Below are positions 30,993 to 39,353 of a stretch of 64,000 nt of DNA, piece after piece. The stretch's first letter is position 1. Every line of letters starts with the position of its first letter. Source of the stretch: Paracoccus binzhouensis (GTDB taxonomy: Bacteria > Pseudomonadota > Alphaproteobacteria > Rhodobacterales > Rhodobacteraceae); contig NZ_JAEHFP010000002.1 in assembly GCF_016446475.1 (NCBI RefSeq), forward strand, positions 62,001 through 126,000, in the 5' to 3' direction. The notes under the pieces are model-generated. The model was not told where the DNA came from, searched no databases, and saw nothing but the letters and a program-made list of their open reading frames with translations. Position numbers and translations under genes: made by a program.

Positions 30993-32256
30993 CGCCCGCC
31001 TCCTCAAGCTGCGAGCGCACCTGACCCAGCCCGATCAGATTGTTCAGAATGGTATAGTTGCCGCGCTCCTTCCTGATGCGCCCGGCAATGATGCTTGGAT
31101 CGATGCCGATCGTATCCGCGTCGATTCTCACGGCCTCTTCTGACAGGGCAAAGCGGGAGAGGCACTGATCCCACAGCTCTTCCGGTATCAGCGCATCGAG
31201 CGCAAATTTATCGGCCTCCGCCTCGATCGCATCGCCGCCGTTACCGTCTTCCTCGTCGAAGAAGTCGAAGCGCAGACCGTCGAAGAGATGCAGGAAGACG
31301 TGGCCAAGCTCGTGCATAAGCACGAACCAGAAATTGTCCAGTCGGTCATGGCGCAAGGTGAGGCCAACGACCGGTCTCTCGCCATGAGCGAGCATGGCCG
31401 CGCCGTCGAGATACGACCCCGGAAGGTGGCGCTCGACGATTAGCACAATGCCTTTCTCGGCCAGCAGATCTCGGGCGCGCTTCGGCCCGTCGGTGCTCTT
31501 GGTGAGACGCACCAACTCCGGCAGCCACCGGTCATCGAGTTCAAAGGCGCCGATCTCTTCTGCTTCGATCTTGGAACGCGCGCGCTCCAGAATACGCGCC
31601 TGCCAAGCGAGCAGTGCGTATTCGTTAGGCACGTTTCCACTGTGCATCTTCTTGCGATGGAGAGCCGTTGCGAATTGCGGGCCGGCCGCATGCAGAAAAT
31701 ACTCCTTCACGCGCTCGATCGGGTTTGCGCCACGCGGTACATCGAACCACTTGCGCTTGATCATCTCTTTGTAGGGAAGCTGACCCCAAACAACATCGTC
31801 GGCATCACCCCAAGCGAAGACCGAACCGCCCACCTGCTGGGGTCCCTCGAAGCTTCCTGACGCCTTTACACCGAGCGCCTTCGAAATCTCGATCAGCCGC
31901 CCGAGGCTCGCACCCATGTAGTCTGTGGCCTCGTAGCGCTGCACCTGTTGCGGCTTCATGCCGAGCTTTTCGGCAAGGTCTGTCTGGCTCATGCCGGACG
32001 CAATCCGCGCCTGCACCAGCACGCGCGGCAGCTCTTCGAGCGCATAGGTTTTCGAGAACGAGGCCTCGCCGGACTTGAGGAGGTCGTATTCGGCAAGCTC
32101 CGCCTCAATATCGGCGATCTGGCTCTTGAGCGCGTCGATCTCCGCCTTCCTAAGCCATGCCTGATCCGTCGTGCGCACTTCCGCAGCGGCAAGCGCATCT
32201 CGCAACTTCGTAAGTTGCGCGCTCGAAACGCTGTATTGTTTGTCGCTGTAGATCAT
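30979..32256 (-). CDS. XRE HTH plus ImmA/IrrE metallopeptidase fusion
   Basis: This 425-residue protein opens with a 65-residue coiled-coil-like segment. An XRE HTH follows at about 78-130 (SGMSQTDLAEKLGMKPQQVQRYEATDY), then a helical middle, and a peptidase domain with HELGH at 315-319 and DAIEAEADKFALDALIP downstream. Such fusions act as antitoxin-like regulators or protease sensors. Here it lies between a nucleotidyltransferase-like gene (4-base overlap) and the beta-family gene, and is the likely regulator that binds the operon's start-site palindrome. Confidence 0.92.
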   Translation of the reverse strand: MIYSDKQYSVSSAQLTKLRDALAAAEVRTTDQAWLRKAEIDALKSQIADIEAELAEYDLLKSGEASFSKTYALEELPRVLVQARIASGMSQTDLAEKLGMKPQQVQRYEATDYMGASLGRLIEISKALGVKASGSFEGPQQVGGSVFAWGDADDVVWGQLPYKEMIKRKWFDVPRGANPIERVKEYFLHAAGPQFATALHRKKMHSGNVPNEYALLAWQARILERARSKIEAEEIGAFELDDRWLPELVRLTKSTDGPKRARDLLAEKGIVLIVERHLPGSYLDGAAMLAHGERPVVGLTLRHDRLDNFWFVLMHELGHVFLHLFDGLRFDFFDEEDGNGGDAIEAEADKFALDALIPEELWDQCLSRFALSEEAVRIDADTIGIDPSIIAGRIRKERGNYTILNNLIGLGQVRSQLEEAGDDLD

Positions 32257-32732
32257 GGCTGCACCTTCCCTAGGAGAAGCGGATCGGCCGAAAGTGAAAT
32301 GGAAATGATCCCTTTCTGATTTCCTGTGAAACGATCCAGTTGGAAAAAATCAACGAAAGCCTGCCCGACATCCGCGCAAATCATCGAGGACGGAAAGAAC
32401 TCACCCTTGAATGCCGCTTTCTGCGCTGCCCGTCCGTTTTCAAATTGCCGAAACACAGGATCGAGCTTGGCAGGATCGACCCCTGTGGGGTCCCAGCACG
32501 CATCAAAGTCGCCCGGCCTAGGCTTGCCCGTGACATAACTACCGTCGAGATATACCGTCGGACATCCGGCCGCCCGCAGCTTGCTGGAGGCGAGCACAAG
32601 TCCGTTGAAAAGTTCGCGCCGCCAGGAATTCGTAGCGAACGCCGCCGCCACGTCTTCGAGACTGGCCTCATGTGCTCCAGGGGGTAGTACTGTCCACGGG
32701 GAGCCGGGTATTGGAACGAGGGCAGGAATCAT
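32253..32732 (-). CDS. Nucleotidyltransferase-like protein (DUF6932-like)
   Basis: This 159-residue protein has a minimal nucleotidyltransferase signature: DGSYVTGKPRPGDFDACWD, giving G64-S65 and D75-x-D77. This is the GS...DxD pattern of the DNA polymerase beta-like fold used by MNT, AbiEii and related toxins. It is the first gene of the operon. Its ATG (32732) sits at the edge of a 28-bp palindrome with no ribosome site, so the mRNA may be leaderless. Target unknown. Confidence 0.82.
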   Translation of the reverse strand: MIPALVPIPGSPWTVLPPGAHEASLEDVAAAFATNSWRRELFNGLVLASSKLRAAGCPTVYLDGSYVTGKPRPGDFDACWDPTGVDPAKLDPVFRQFENGRAAQKAAFKGEFFPSSMICADVGQAFVDFFQLDRFTGNQKGIISISLSADPLLLGKVQP

Positions 32733-32768
32733 GCTTACAACAATAATGTTGTAAGCATCGAATTACAA
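32731..32768 (-). promoter_or_regulatory. Promoter with perfect operator palindrome at the start codon
   Basis: ATGCTTACAACA (32731-32742) and TGTTGTAAGCAT (32747-32758) are perfect 12-bp inverted arms with a 4-base spacer. On the minus strand, a -35-like TTGTAA (32763-32768), a 17-base spacer and a -10-like TATTGT (32740-32745) put transcription start about 7 bases on, at the ATG. A bound XRE protein would block the -10. Confidence 0.65.
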
Positions 32769-33451
32769 GTCGGAAATTTGCGCGGTATGGGTGGGGCGGA
32801 GACGCACGCAGAGCATCTGACGCCGAAGGTGTACAAATACCTCATCATCGGGAACGCGCCGCCGACTCTCATATTCAATGACCTGATCGCGGTTGTCGAT
32901 CGTCAGTGGGGGCGGGAGCAGATGAGCATGATGTCGGCGGGAAGCGTCGAGGCGCGCTGAAGAGCCGGCCCGGCCTTGCCAACTAAGGTCCATTTCGAAC
33001 AACTGCCCGTAGCCCCGCCTTGAAACGCCTACCGAGCATTTTTTGGGCGGACACGCCAGCCGAAAGAACGGCTGCAGAAGATGCAGCCGAGCAGAGCGCG
33101 AAACCGCTGAAAACGCAGGCCTTCGCGAAGCCGAACCGTACCGGACGAGGTTCGCTCGGTTAGAGACGGAGGGCTGTTCGGAGACGGGAATTGGACCCGG
33201 CGCCAGTCTCCGGGGTTCGGGCATCTCCGCTAAACGCCTTTGAAACAGAAAGAAAAAGGCCCCCAACGGGAGCCTCATCTCGAGTTCGCTACAGGATAAT
33301 GGCGGAGGGGATGGGCCTGACGTCCAACCTTCTCTTGTGGCGAGCTGCCTCTCCACGCGGATGACGATGCACGGAGGTATGCTTGCACGCGCGCCACCGG
33401 CCTCTGGCGGAATACCTTTGCAGGCCGGGCTGACTTGACTGGGATTCCTTC
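32759..33451. other. Non-coding junction between islet and host genes
   Basis: Beyond the operon promoter I find no convincing gene here. Open frames are short or of poor composition. It contains a terminator (33257-33275) for the permease operon. This is a plausible integration boundary, but I could not define att repeats. Confidence 0.5.
33257..33275 (-). terminator. Intrinsic terminator after the GntP/patatin genes
   Basis: Arms AGGCCCCC and GGGAGCCT (one mismatch) have a 3-base loop, followed on the minus strand by TTTTT. It fits termination of the transcript carrying the permease gene that ends at 33452. Confidence 0.7.
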
Positions 33452-34894
33452 TCAGAAACTCCCCAGCAACGTTCCCAGGGTGATCAGCACGATCAGCGCG
33501 ATGATCGGCACAACCACGGCGACGACGGCAATGTCAAAATAGGCCTCGCGGTGCGTCAGGCCGCAGATTGCCAGCAGCGTGATGACGGCACCGTTATGGG
33601 GCAATGCGTCGAGCCCGCCGGTGGCCACCGCAGTCACCCGGTGCATCAGGTCGGGCGAGATGCCTGCGGCCTGGGCCGTCTCCAGATAGACGGCGCCGAG
33701 CGTGGTGAGCGCAATGCTCATGCCACCGGAGGCCGAGCCGGTCATACCGGCGAGAAGACTGACCGAGACCGCAACCGAGATCAGGGGATTGTCGCCGCCG
33801 ATGTCGACCACCGAATCGCGGATCAGGGCGAAGGCCGACAGCGAGGCGATGACGGACCCGAATCCGACAAGGCTCGCGGTGTTGAAAATCGGCAGCAGCG
33901 AGGCGTGGGCGCCGGCGTCGAGGGTGGTGTTCAGCCTAGGCAGGCGCGACCGGTTCACGGCAATCATCACTAGGATCGAGATGACCAGAGCAACGATGAT
34001 GGACCAGATGCCGCGCACCGAATCGATTGTCGTCGCGCCATATTCTGAAGCAGCAAGGTAGTCAGTGTTCATGGCCGGGATGACGAGGGTGGTGAAGGCG
34101 AGATTGACGGCAATTACTGTGGCAAGCGGCATTGCCGCCAGCATCAGGGACGGCAGCTCGGCCGGACGCGCTTCGGCGGAGATTTCGGCAATGTCGAAGC
34201 CTTCGGCCGCGGCGCGGTCGCGCAAGGCCGTGGCGGCGAGCGGTGCTGTGTCCGGGTGATCGCCATAGCCTTCGGAGGTGGCCCGCGCCCGTCGCTCCAG
34301 CCACAGTTGGCCAAGCGCAAACATGATCAGGGCGGTCAGGATGCCGAGCCCCGGCGCGGCAAACGGCGAAGTGCCAAAATAAGGCATCGGGATGGCGTTC
34401 TGGATCGCCGGCGTACCGGGCAGCGCGGTCATGGTGAAGGTGAAGGCGCCAAGAGCGATGGTGCCCGGTATCAAGCGCTTGGGGAGGTCGGCGCGACGGA
34501 ACACTGCAGCAGCGATCGGAAACACCGCGAACGCGACGACGAACAGCGATACCCCGCCATAGGTCATCGCCGCGCAGGACAGCACCACGGCAAGGATCGC
34601 ACGTTCGCTGCCAAGCTTGCGGATCGTGGCATTGGCCAGAACCTCAGCACTGCCGGAGTCCTCCATCAGCTTGCCAAAGATGGCGCCGAGCAGGAAGACC
34701 GGAAAGTACTGGACGATGAAGTCGCCCGCCGCCACCATGAAAATCTGGGTGTAGCTGGCAAGCAGGGGCCGTTCGAGCGAGGCGAGCACGGCGAGCATGG
34801 CAAGGCCCGGCGCCAGGATCAGCAGGGTTACGCCGCGATAGGCGAGATAAATGAGCCCACCGAGCGCGGCGACGACAACCAAGATGCCATACAT
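33452..34894 (-). CDS. GntP-family permease
   Basis: This 480-residue integral membrane protein has about 12 hydrophobic spans. Features typical of GntP/ArsB-type symporters include a GDFIVQYFPVFLLGAIFGKLMEDSG region and a second repeat with PHNGAVITLLAICGLTHREAY. The family moves gluconate and short hydroxy acids with protons. It lies 6 bases after a patatin gene, and similar permease-patatin pairs near hydroxybutyrate genes suggest a hydroxybutyrate-type substrate, but no dehydrogenase is present here to confirm. Confidence 0.82.
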   Translation of the reverse strand: MYGILVVVAALGGLIYLAYRGVTLLILAPGLAMLAVLASLERPLLASYTQIFMVAAGDFIVQYFPVFLLGAIFGKLMEDSGSAEVLANATIRKLGSERAILAVVLSCAAMTYGGVSLFVVAFAVFPIAAAVFRRADLPKRLIPGTIALGAFTFTMTALPGTPAIQNAIPMPYFGTSPFAAPGLGILTALIMFALGQLWLERRARATSEGYGDHPDTAPLAATALRDRAAAEGFDIAEISAEARPAELPSLMLAAMPLATVIAVNLAFTTLVIPAMNTDYLAASEYGATTIDSVRGIWSIIVALVISILVMIAVNRSRLPRLNTTLDAGAHASLLPIFNTASLVGFGSVIASLSAFALIRDSVVDIGGDNPLISVAVSVSLLAGMTGSASGGMSIALTTLGAVYLETAQAAGISPDLMHRVTAVATGGLDALPHNGAVITLLAICGLTHREAYFDIAVVAVVVPIIALIVLITLGTLLGSF

Positions 34895-34900
34895 TGGCGA

Positions 34901-35983
34901 CTACTCCGCTGACCGGTTGGTGCTCGACCGCTCGGGCGCCCTAACCAGACGAAGCGAGTCGGCGAACAACGCGTCGAGATCGAAGGTGGAGCGTACACCG
35001 ATCCCGTCATAATTCGCCTTTAGCCACTGGTGCGCCCAAGCCCGGCCGCGCTCGTGCAGGTGGGTGAGGAATGTCCATTCGGCGTTGAGCTTGCTCGAGG
35101 AGTCCAGATCCTGTAATTCTTCAGCGGCATGGATCAAATGAACCCGCATGTCGCGGTATCGCTCCGTCTCAATTCCCTCCGCATCGATAAGCTGGTGCAG
35201 CAGCTGGATCGCCCGCAGATCCTTGATGAGGCTGGAATTGAAGCTGATCTCATTCACTCGGTTGAGAATATCCCGCCCCGTTCGCGGCAGTTCGCGGCGG
35301 GTCATCGGATTGATCTGGACGATGACCATGTCGCGACAGTCGGTCTGGTCGACGAGGGGGTGAAGCGCCGGATTGCCGATGTAGCCGCCGTCCCAATAGG
35401 CCTCGCCGTCGATCTCGACCGCCTGGTACACCGATGGCAGACAGGCCGAGGCCATGATCGTTTCCACCGACAGATGCGGCTGGGTAAAGACGCGCGCCTG
35501 GCCGGTCCGAACGTTGGTGGCGGTGACGAAGATCTTCGGAATCGCGCAGGAATTGACCCGATCGAAGTCGACCGTGCTGGCAACAAGGTCGCGCAACGGG
35601 TTGATATTCAGCGGATTGAGCTCATAGGGCGAGAACAACCGCGTCATATTGTCCAAGTACAGATAGCCGGGCGACCTGTCGAGGTTGAAGTTGCTGGTGA
35701 GCCTGTTCCACCAGTTGCGCTGCACCGGCGAAAAGCGCGCCGCATCGCTCACCGCCCGCCAGAAGGCGGCGAGCGCATCGCGCGCTCCGTCCCGGCCGCC
35801 CTGGTGGAACCCTTGCGCCAGCACCACGGCATTCATCGCCCCAGCGCTGGTCCCGCTGATGCCTGCGATCTCCAGCCGTTCGTCTTCGAGGATGCGGTCG
35901 AGCACACCCCAAGTCAGCGCCCCGTGGGATCCGCCGCCCTGAAGCGCCAGATCGATCGTCTTTGTGGGCTGTTGCTGGGCCAT
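34901..35983 (-). CDS. Patatin-like phospholipase
   Basis: This 360-residue protein starts at ATG 35983 (MAQQQPTKTIDLALQGGGSHGA). The oxyanion hole GGGSHGA (about 15-21), nucleophile elbow GTSAG and catalytic Asp in DGGYIGN form the patatin Ser-Asp dyad. It is a predicted cytoplasmic acyl hydrolase acting on lipids or stored polyester. It is cotranscribed with the GntP-family permease, supporting a link to carbon storage or fatty acid use. Confidence 0.92.
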   Translation of the reverse strand: MAQQQPTKTIDLALQGGGSHGALTWGVLDRILEDERLEIAGISGTSAGAMNAVVLAQGFHQGGRDGARDALAAFWRAVSDAARFSPVQRNWWNRLTSNFNLDRSPGYLYLDNMTRLFSPYELNPLNINPLRDLVASTVDFDRVNSCAIPKIFVTATNVRTGQARVFTQPHLSVETIMASACLPSVYQAVEIDGEAYWDGGYIGNPALHPLVDQTDCRDMVIVQINPMTRRELPRTGRDILNRVNEISFNSSLIKDLRAIQLLHQLIDAEGIETERYRDMRVHLIHAAEELQDLDSSSKLNAEWTFLTHLHERGRAWAHQWLKANYDGIGVRSTFDLDALFADSLRLVRAPERSSTNRSAE

Positions 35984-36032
35984 ATCGCTCTCCACACATA
36001 GCACTTTCCCTGTCAACGCCGCGGCACGAAGC

Positions 36033-37391
36033 TCACTCCGTGATCATGCTGCTGATGGCGGCTGCAAACCACCACCCTGCCCAGACGGCGGCGGCGGTCA
36101 GCAGCAGGCCGCCGGCGACAGTCCAGCCGAACGGCGTCGCCCCTCCGCGAAGGGCCAGGACGATCCGCACACCGGCATTCACACTGATCGCTGCTGCCAG
36201 CGGCACGACCGCCTCGGATGCCGGCAACTGCCCGGCCAAAACCAGCGAGGCCAGCGCAACAGCGGCGGAACTGGTGCTGACGAGGCCCGCGAGTGCGGCT
36301 GACCACAGGACCGCCTCGCTCCCGAATTGATCATTCAGCAACGCGGAGACGACGATGACCGTGGCGACGGTCAGGGCAAAGCTGATGGCCGCCCGGATGC
36401 TGAAGATGCGGCTGGGAAGGTCGAGACCCTCACGCTCTCTTGGCCCGTCGCGCGATCCGAAACGCGCAAGCGCCGTCCCGTAGAGCAGCGCCACCGCGGT
36501 CGGGACGATCAGGATCGGCGCTGACAGAGCAAACATCGAAGGGCTGAGGAAGAGCAGCACGATCCCTGTCTGCACGAGCGAGGAGACCGACGAGAACGTG
36601 ACACCCGCAGCGGCCGGATAGGTGTCGACCGGCCGATCCTGCACTTTCTTCGCCATTGCCACCACGGTCGCGGTGCTCGAGACGAGCCCGGACAGGAAAC
36701 CGCTCAGTGGCAACCCCAGCCTTGCGCCGAACACCCGGGTGGAGATGTGGCTGACAGCGCCGATCGCCATCACCAGGATGACGATCACGAACAGGTTCTG
36801 CGGGTTGATTGCCCCGCCCGGCCCCAGGCCTTCGTTCGGCAGGATCGGCAGGATCAAGAGCGTCGAGACACCGAGGATCAGACCGTCGCGGACCTCGAAA
36901 TCGTTGAGCACCGAGCGGCTGAACTCGCGCAGAACCGTGCGGGCCGCCAACAGCGCCGCCACGAGGACTCCCGAAGCCGCCGCGAGGAAGGTGTGCTCGA
37001 TCGACAATGCACCCAGCATGACCACGATCAGCAGCGCAAGGCTGGTGGTCAGACCCGCCTGCCGATCCGGCAGAGACAGATGCGTCACCATGCGCAGGCC
37101 GCCGATGACGGCGATGGCGACGGCCAGCATCGGCCACCCTCCGGCAATCTGACTCAGCGCGCCGGTCAGCGAGGCGAGCGCGAAGGTGCGCACGCCTGCC
37201 GGGGCGGGGCCTCCGGGCTCTCCTGCATTGCGCTCGCGCTCGATCCCGATCAGTAGGCCGATGCCCAGGGCTTCGAGCAGCAATAAGGCCTGAGAGGTTT
37301 CCAAGTTAATTTCACCATTTGTTGCCGCATCCAGCAAAACGACTGGTCGCGCGGTAGGCGGTTCATACTGCTGCCGCAGCAACGGCCCCAC
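36033..37391 (-). CDS. MgtC/SapB plus DUF4010 membrane protein
   Basis: This protein of about 450 residues has an N-terminal MgtC/SapB domain (LEALGIGLLIGIERERNAGEPG, then GVRTFALASLTGALSQ) and a C-terminal DUF4010 domain (PLSGFLSGLVSSTATVVAMA, then SAALAGLVSTSSAAVALASLVLAGQL), with about a dozen membrane spans. Function is uncertain; a magnesium- or ion-related role is commonly proposed. The GTG at 37391 is used for lack of a better in-frame ATG; a TTG at about 37338 is possible. Host-like gene. Confidence 0.85.
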   Translation of the reverse strand: MGPLLRQQYEPPTARPVVLLDAATNGEINLETSQALLLLEALGIGLLIGIERERNAGEPGGPAPAGVRTFALASLTGALSQIAGGWPMLAVAIAVIGGLRMVTHLSLPDRQAGLTTSLALLIVVMLGALSIEHTFLAAASGVLVAALLAARTVLREFSRSVLNDFEVRDGLILGVSTLLILPILPNEGLGPGGAINPQNLFVIVILVMAIGAVSHISTRVFGARLGLPLSGFLSGLVSSTATVVAMAKKVQDRPVDTYPAAAGVTFSSVSSLVQTGIVLLFLSPSMFALSAPILIVPTAVALLYGTALARFGSRDGPREREGLDLPSRIFSIRAAISFALTVATVIVVSALLNDQFGSEAVLWSAALAGLVSTSSAAVALASLVLAGQLPASEAVVPLAAAISVNAGVRIVLALRGGATPFGWTVAGGLLLTAAAVWAGWWFAAAISSMITE

Positions 37392-37510
37392 CTTGAACCT
37401 TGGGCAATGCCGTTTGGCAACGGACTTCTGTCCATGAGAGGAGAATTCTTACCGCGCGCGAACGGTCGTGGCCCATCTGAGTGCCGAGCAGTCGGCGTTC
37501 ATGCAAGCCA

Positions 37511-37903
37511 TCACCGCATGCGCTCGGCGAACGCCAAGGCCGGAGCAGGGCCGTCGACAATACAATGGGCAAAGTGAGCGTCGAGGGTGGCATCGTGGCC
37601 CGCGAGCTCAAGCCCGGTCTGCCGAACGACAAGCAGCACGAGCTCGCGGCCGAGCGGAAGCCAGGGGTGCGGCCCGAAACTGCCCTCGCTCGCGATCGCC
37701 ACGCGCGCATTCGGGCCATGCTCGAAGGCCGCGGCGATCTTGCCGAGCGCGGCGTCAAGCTGCGTCCCGGTCCGCTCGATCTCACGGGTGAAGGTCCCGA
37801 ACCGGTCGGTGTCAAAGCTCGTTAGCACAATGCAGTCGAGGCCCAGCGCCTCGGTGAGCAACGGGGAAATTGCGCGTTCCTCGCCGCGCATGGTGGCGAT
37901 CAC
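37511..37903 (-). pseudogene. Truncated DUF6671-like gene
   Basis: The frame VIATMRGEERAISPLLTEALGLDC, then DTDRFGTFTREIERTGTQLDAAL, then ASEGSFGPHPWLPLGRELVLLV matches the N-terminal half of DUF6671 proteins, which are usually about twice as long. The frame ends after 130 residues and no C-terminal cysteine motif follows. No ATG is available in frame upstream, although the similarity seems to extend a little before 37903. It is probably a decaying remnant. Confidence 0.6.
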
Positions 37904-38270
37904 CGCCCGCCCGCCGGGCGGATCGGCGGGTCCGTGGGACGGAGTCCGCGCGAGTCGGAGGGACGAATAGGCATCGTCTGCATCAACCCGTGAATAAAAC
38001 GAAACTGCGCACGGTGCCTGACTGATTTATTGACCTAAATCTGGAGTACCGTTTTAAAATGTACGCTTTCGGGTCGCGATCAGCAAGCGTTTCCGCTGGC
38101 GACTGGCAGTCGCCCGTTGCGCGATTTTTTCTTGGAAACGTGCTGCTAATGCTTCTTTCCAGTTGTGCTAAACCAAAAAACTCCTTACTAGTCAGTCTTG
38201 GTCGATCATTTCCATGCACTACGCGACTGGACCATCGGGTGTCGGTGGGTGTGAAGATTGGACTCAGATC
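37904..38270. other. Upstream region of the Mrp operon
   Basis: I see no convincing gene here. The stretch 38005-38210 is clearly AT-richer than its surroundings (TTTATTGACCTAAAT, TTTTAAAATGTACG) and probably holds the Mrp operon promoter. No riboswitch-like fold could be recognised by eye. Confidence 0.45.
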
Positions 38271-38783
38271 ATGCAAGTGCATTCGTCAGTGGCACGCCTC
38301 GTCACCTTCTCCCTCTTCTGGCTGGCGCTGACGGGCGGCGTGACGGATGCGCTTTACCACGGGGCGCCAGCGGTTCTGCTGGCAACATGGGTTAGCCTGG
38401 TGCTGTATCCGGCGACACAACCGGGGATCCGGCTGGGGTGGGCAGTCCTGTACGTGCCCCACCTCCTGCTCCGCGGCTTCTGGGGGGGGCTGGATGTCGC
38501 GCGGAGGGTGCTCGACCCACGTCTGCCGGTCCGGCCCGGGTGGTTCCGGATTCCGCTCTCAACGAATATCGTCGAGGTGAATGCCGTGCTTGGCGGGGTC
38601 GTCAGCGTTCTGCCCGGCTCATTCGCTGCAGGGGTCCGCGGCGGCGCGCTGGAGGTCCACGTGCTTGACATTGACGATTTCGACACGCGCAGCCTGGAAG
38701 CAGAGGAACGCCGCGTGCTTCGCCTGTTCGGTGCCCCTGTCGCCGCCCCGCGCCACACCGGAGGGCATCGTGGACACAACTGA
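38271..38783 (+). CDS. mrpE: Mrp-type Na+/H+ antiporter subunit E
   Basis: This 170-residue protein is the MrpE/MnhE subunit: two N-terminal membrane helices (FSLFWLALTGGVTDALYHG), then LLRGFWGGLDVARRVLDPRLPVRPGWFRIPL, a family hallmark, and a cytoplasmic C-terminal domain (VHVLDIDDFDTRSLEAEERRVLRLFG). It starts the eight-gene operon. Start 38271 is chosen because upstream sequence is not protein-like; it has only a weak ribosome site. Confidence 0.93.
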   Translation: MQVHSSVARLVTFSLFWLALTGGVTDALYHGAPAVLLATWVSLVLYPATQPGIRLGWAVLYVPHLLLRGFWGGLDVARRVLDPRLPVRPGWFRIPLSTNIVEVNAVLGGVVSVLPGSFAAGVRGGALEVHVLDIDDFDTRSLEAEERRVLRLFGAPVAAPRHTGGHRGHN

Positions 38784-39057
38784 CCATTTCATGCTCGCCG
38801 CCATCGCCCTGCTGCTCGCGCTGGCGCTGGCGCTTTTTCGCGCCTGGCACGGACCACGGGCGATCGATCACGTGATGGCCGCTCAACTCGTCGCGACCAG
38901 CGGGGTCGGCGTGGCGCTGACGCTGGGCGCGGCCAGGGACGACGCATCGATGCTGGACGCCGCGTTGGTGGCGACGGTGCTAGCGTCGGTGGCAATTCTC
39001 GCCTTCGTGCGCGAGCGCCGGAGCACTGGGCGCAAGCCGCGAGAGACACAGCCATGA
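38770..39057 (+). CDS. mrpF: Mrp-type antiporter subunit F
   Basis: This 95-residue protein with three membrane helices (FMLAAIALLLALALALFRAWHGP, ATSGVGVALTLG, AALVATVLASVAILAFV) matches MrpF. It starts at GTG 38770, with GGAG upstream, overlapping mrpE by 14 bases. MrpF is a small structural subunit of the antiporter complex in the inner membrane. Confidence 0.9.
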   Translation: MDTTDHFMLAAIALLLALALALFRAWHGPRAIDHVMAAQLVATSGVGVALTLGAARDDASMLDAALVATVLASVAILAFVRERRSTGRKPRETQP

Positions 39058-39353
39058 CCCTCACGGACTACCTCGTACCCGCGCTTCTTTACGTCGGTGT
39101 ATTCTTCTATGCGGCCGGATCGCTGGGGCTGCTCAGGTTCCAAGATGCCGAATTGAGGCTGCACGCGCTCACCAAAGCCGACAACGTCGGTCTGGGTTTC
39201 GTGGCGCTTGCCGCCGCGTTGCACTGGGGCTCGGTTGCCGCCGCCGTCAAGATCGCCGCCGTCTGGCTGTTCGCGCTCATGGCCGCCGGAGCGACCGCGC
39301 AGCTGATGGCTCGCCGTGCGAAGACTTCGGCCGAGCGGGGCTCCGACGAATGA
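39054..39353 (+). CDS. mrpG: Mrp-type antiporter subunit G
   Basis: This 99-residue protein shows the MrpG pattern: YVGVFFYAAGSLGLLRFQDAELRLHALTKADNVGLGFV, three membrane helices and a short basic tail. It overlaps mrpF and the next gene by 4 bases each (ATGA), typical of this operon. Confidence 0.93.
   Translation: MTLTDYLVPALLYVGVFFYAAGSLGLLRFQDAELRLHALTKADNVGLGFVALAAALHWGSVAAAVKIAAVWLFALMAAGATAQLMARRAKTSAERGSDE

Noticed and set aside
33291..33306. TGGCGGAGGGGATGGG, resembling the 3' end of a tRNA-Ser or tRNA-Leu on the minus strand
   Set aside because: The sequence beyond this point does not match a T-loop, and no full tRNA fold could be built; too short for a tRNA or att call.
32763..33356. 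Minus-strand open frame between islet and permease gene
   Set aside because: Composition is poor (Arg/Pro/Ser-rich, no motif), no ribosome site; judged non-coding.
38059..38331. Small plus-strand open frame upstream of mrpE
   Set aside because: No ribosome site, overlaps the real mrpE start and lies in AT-rich promoter-like DNA.
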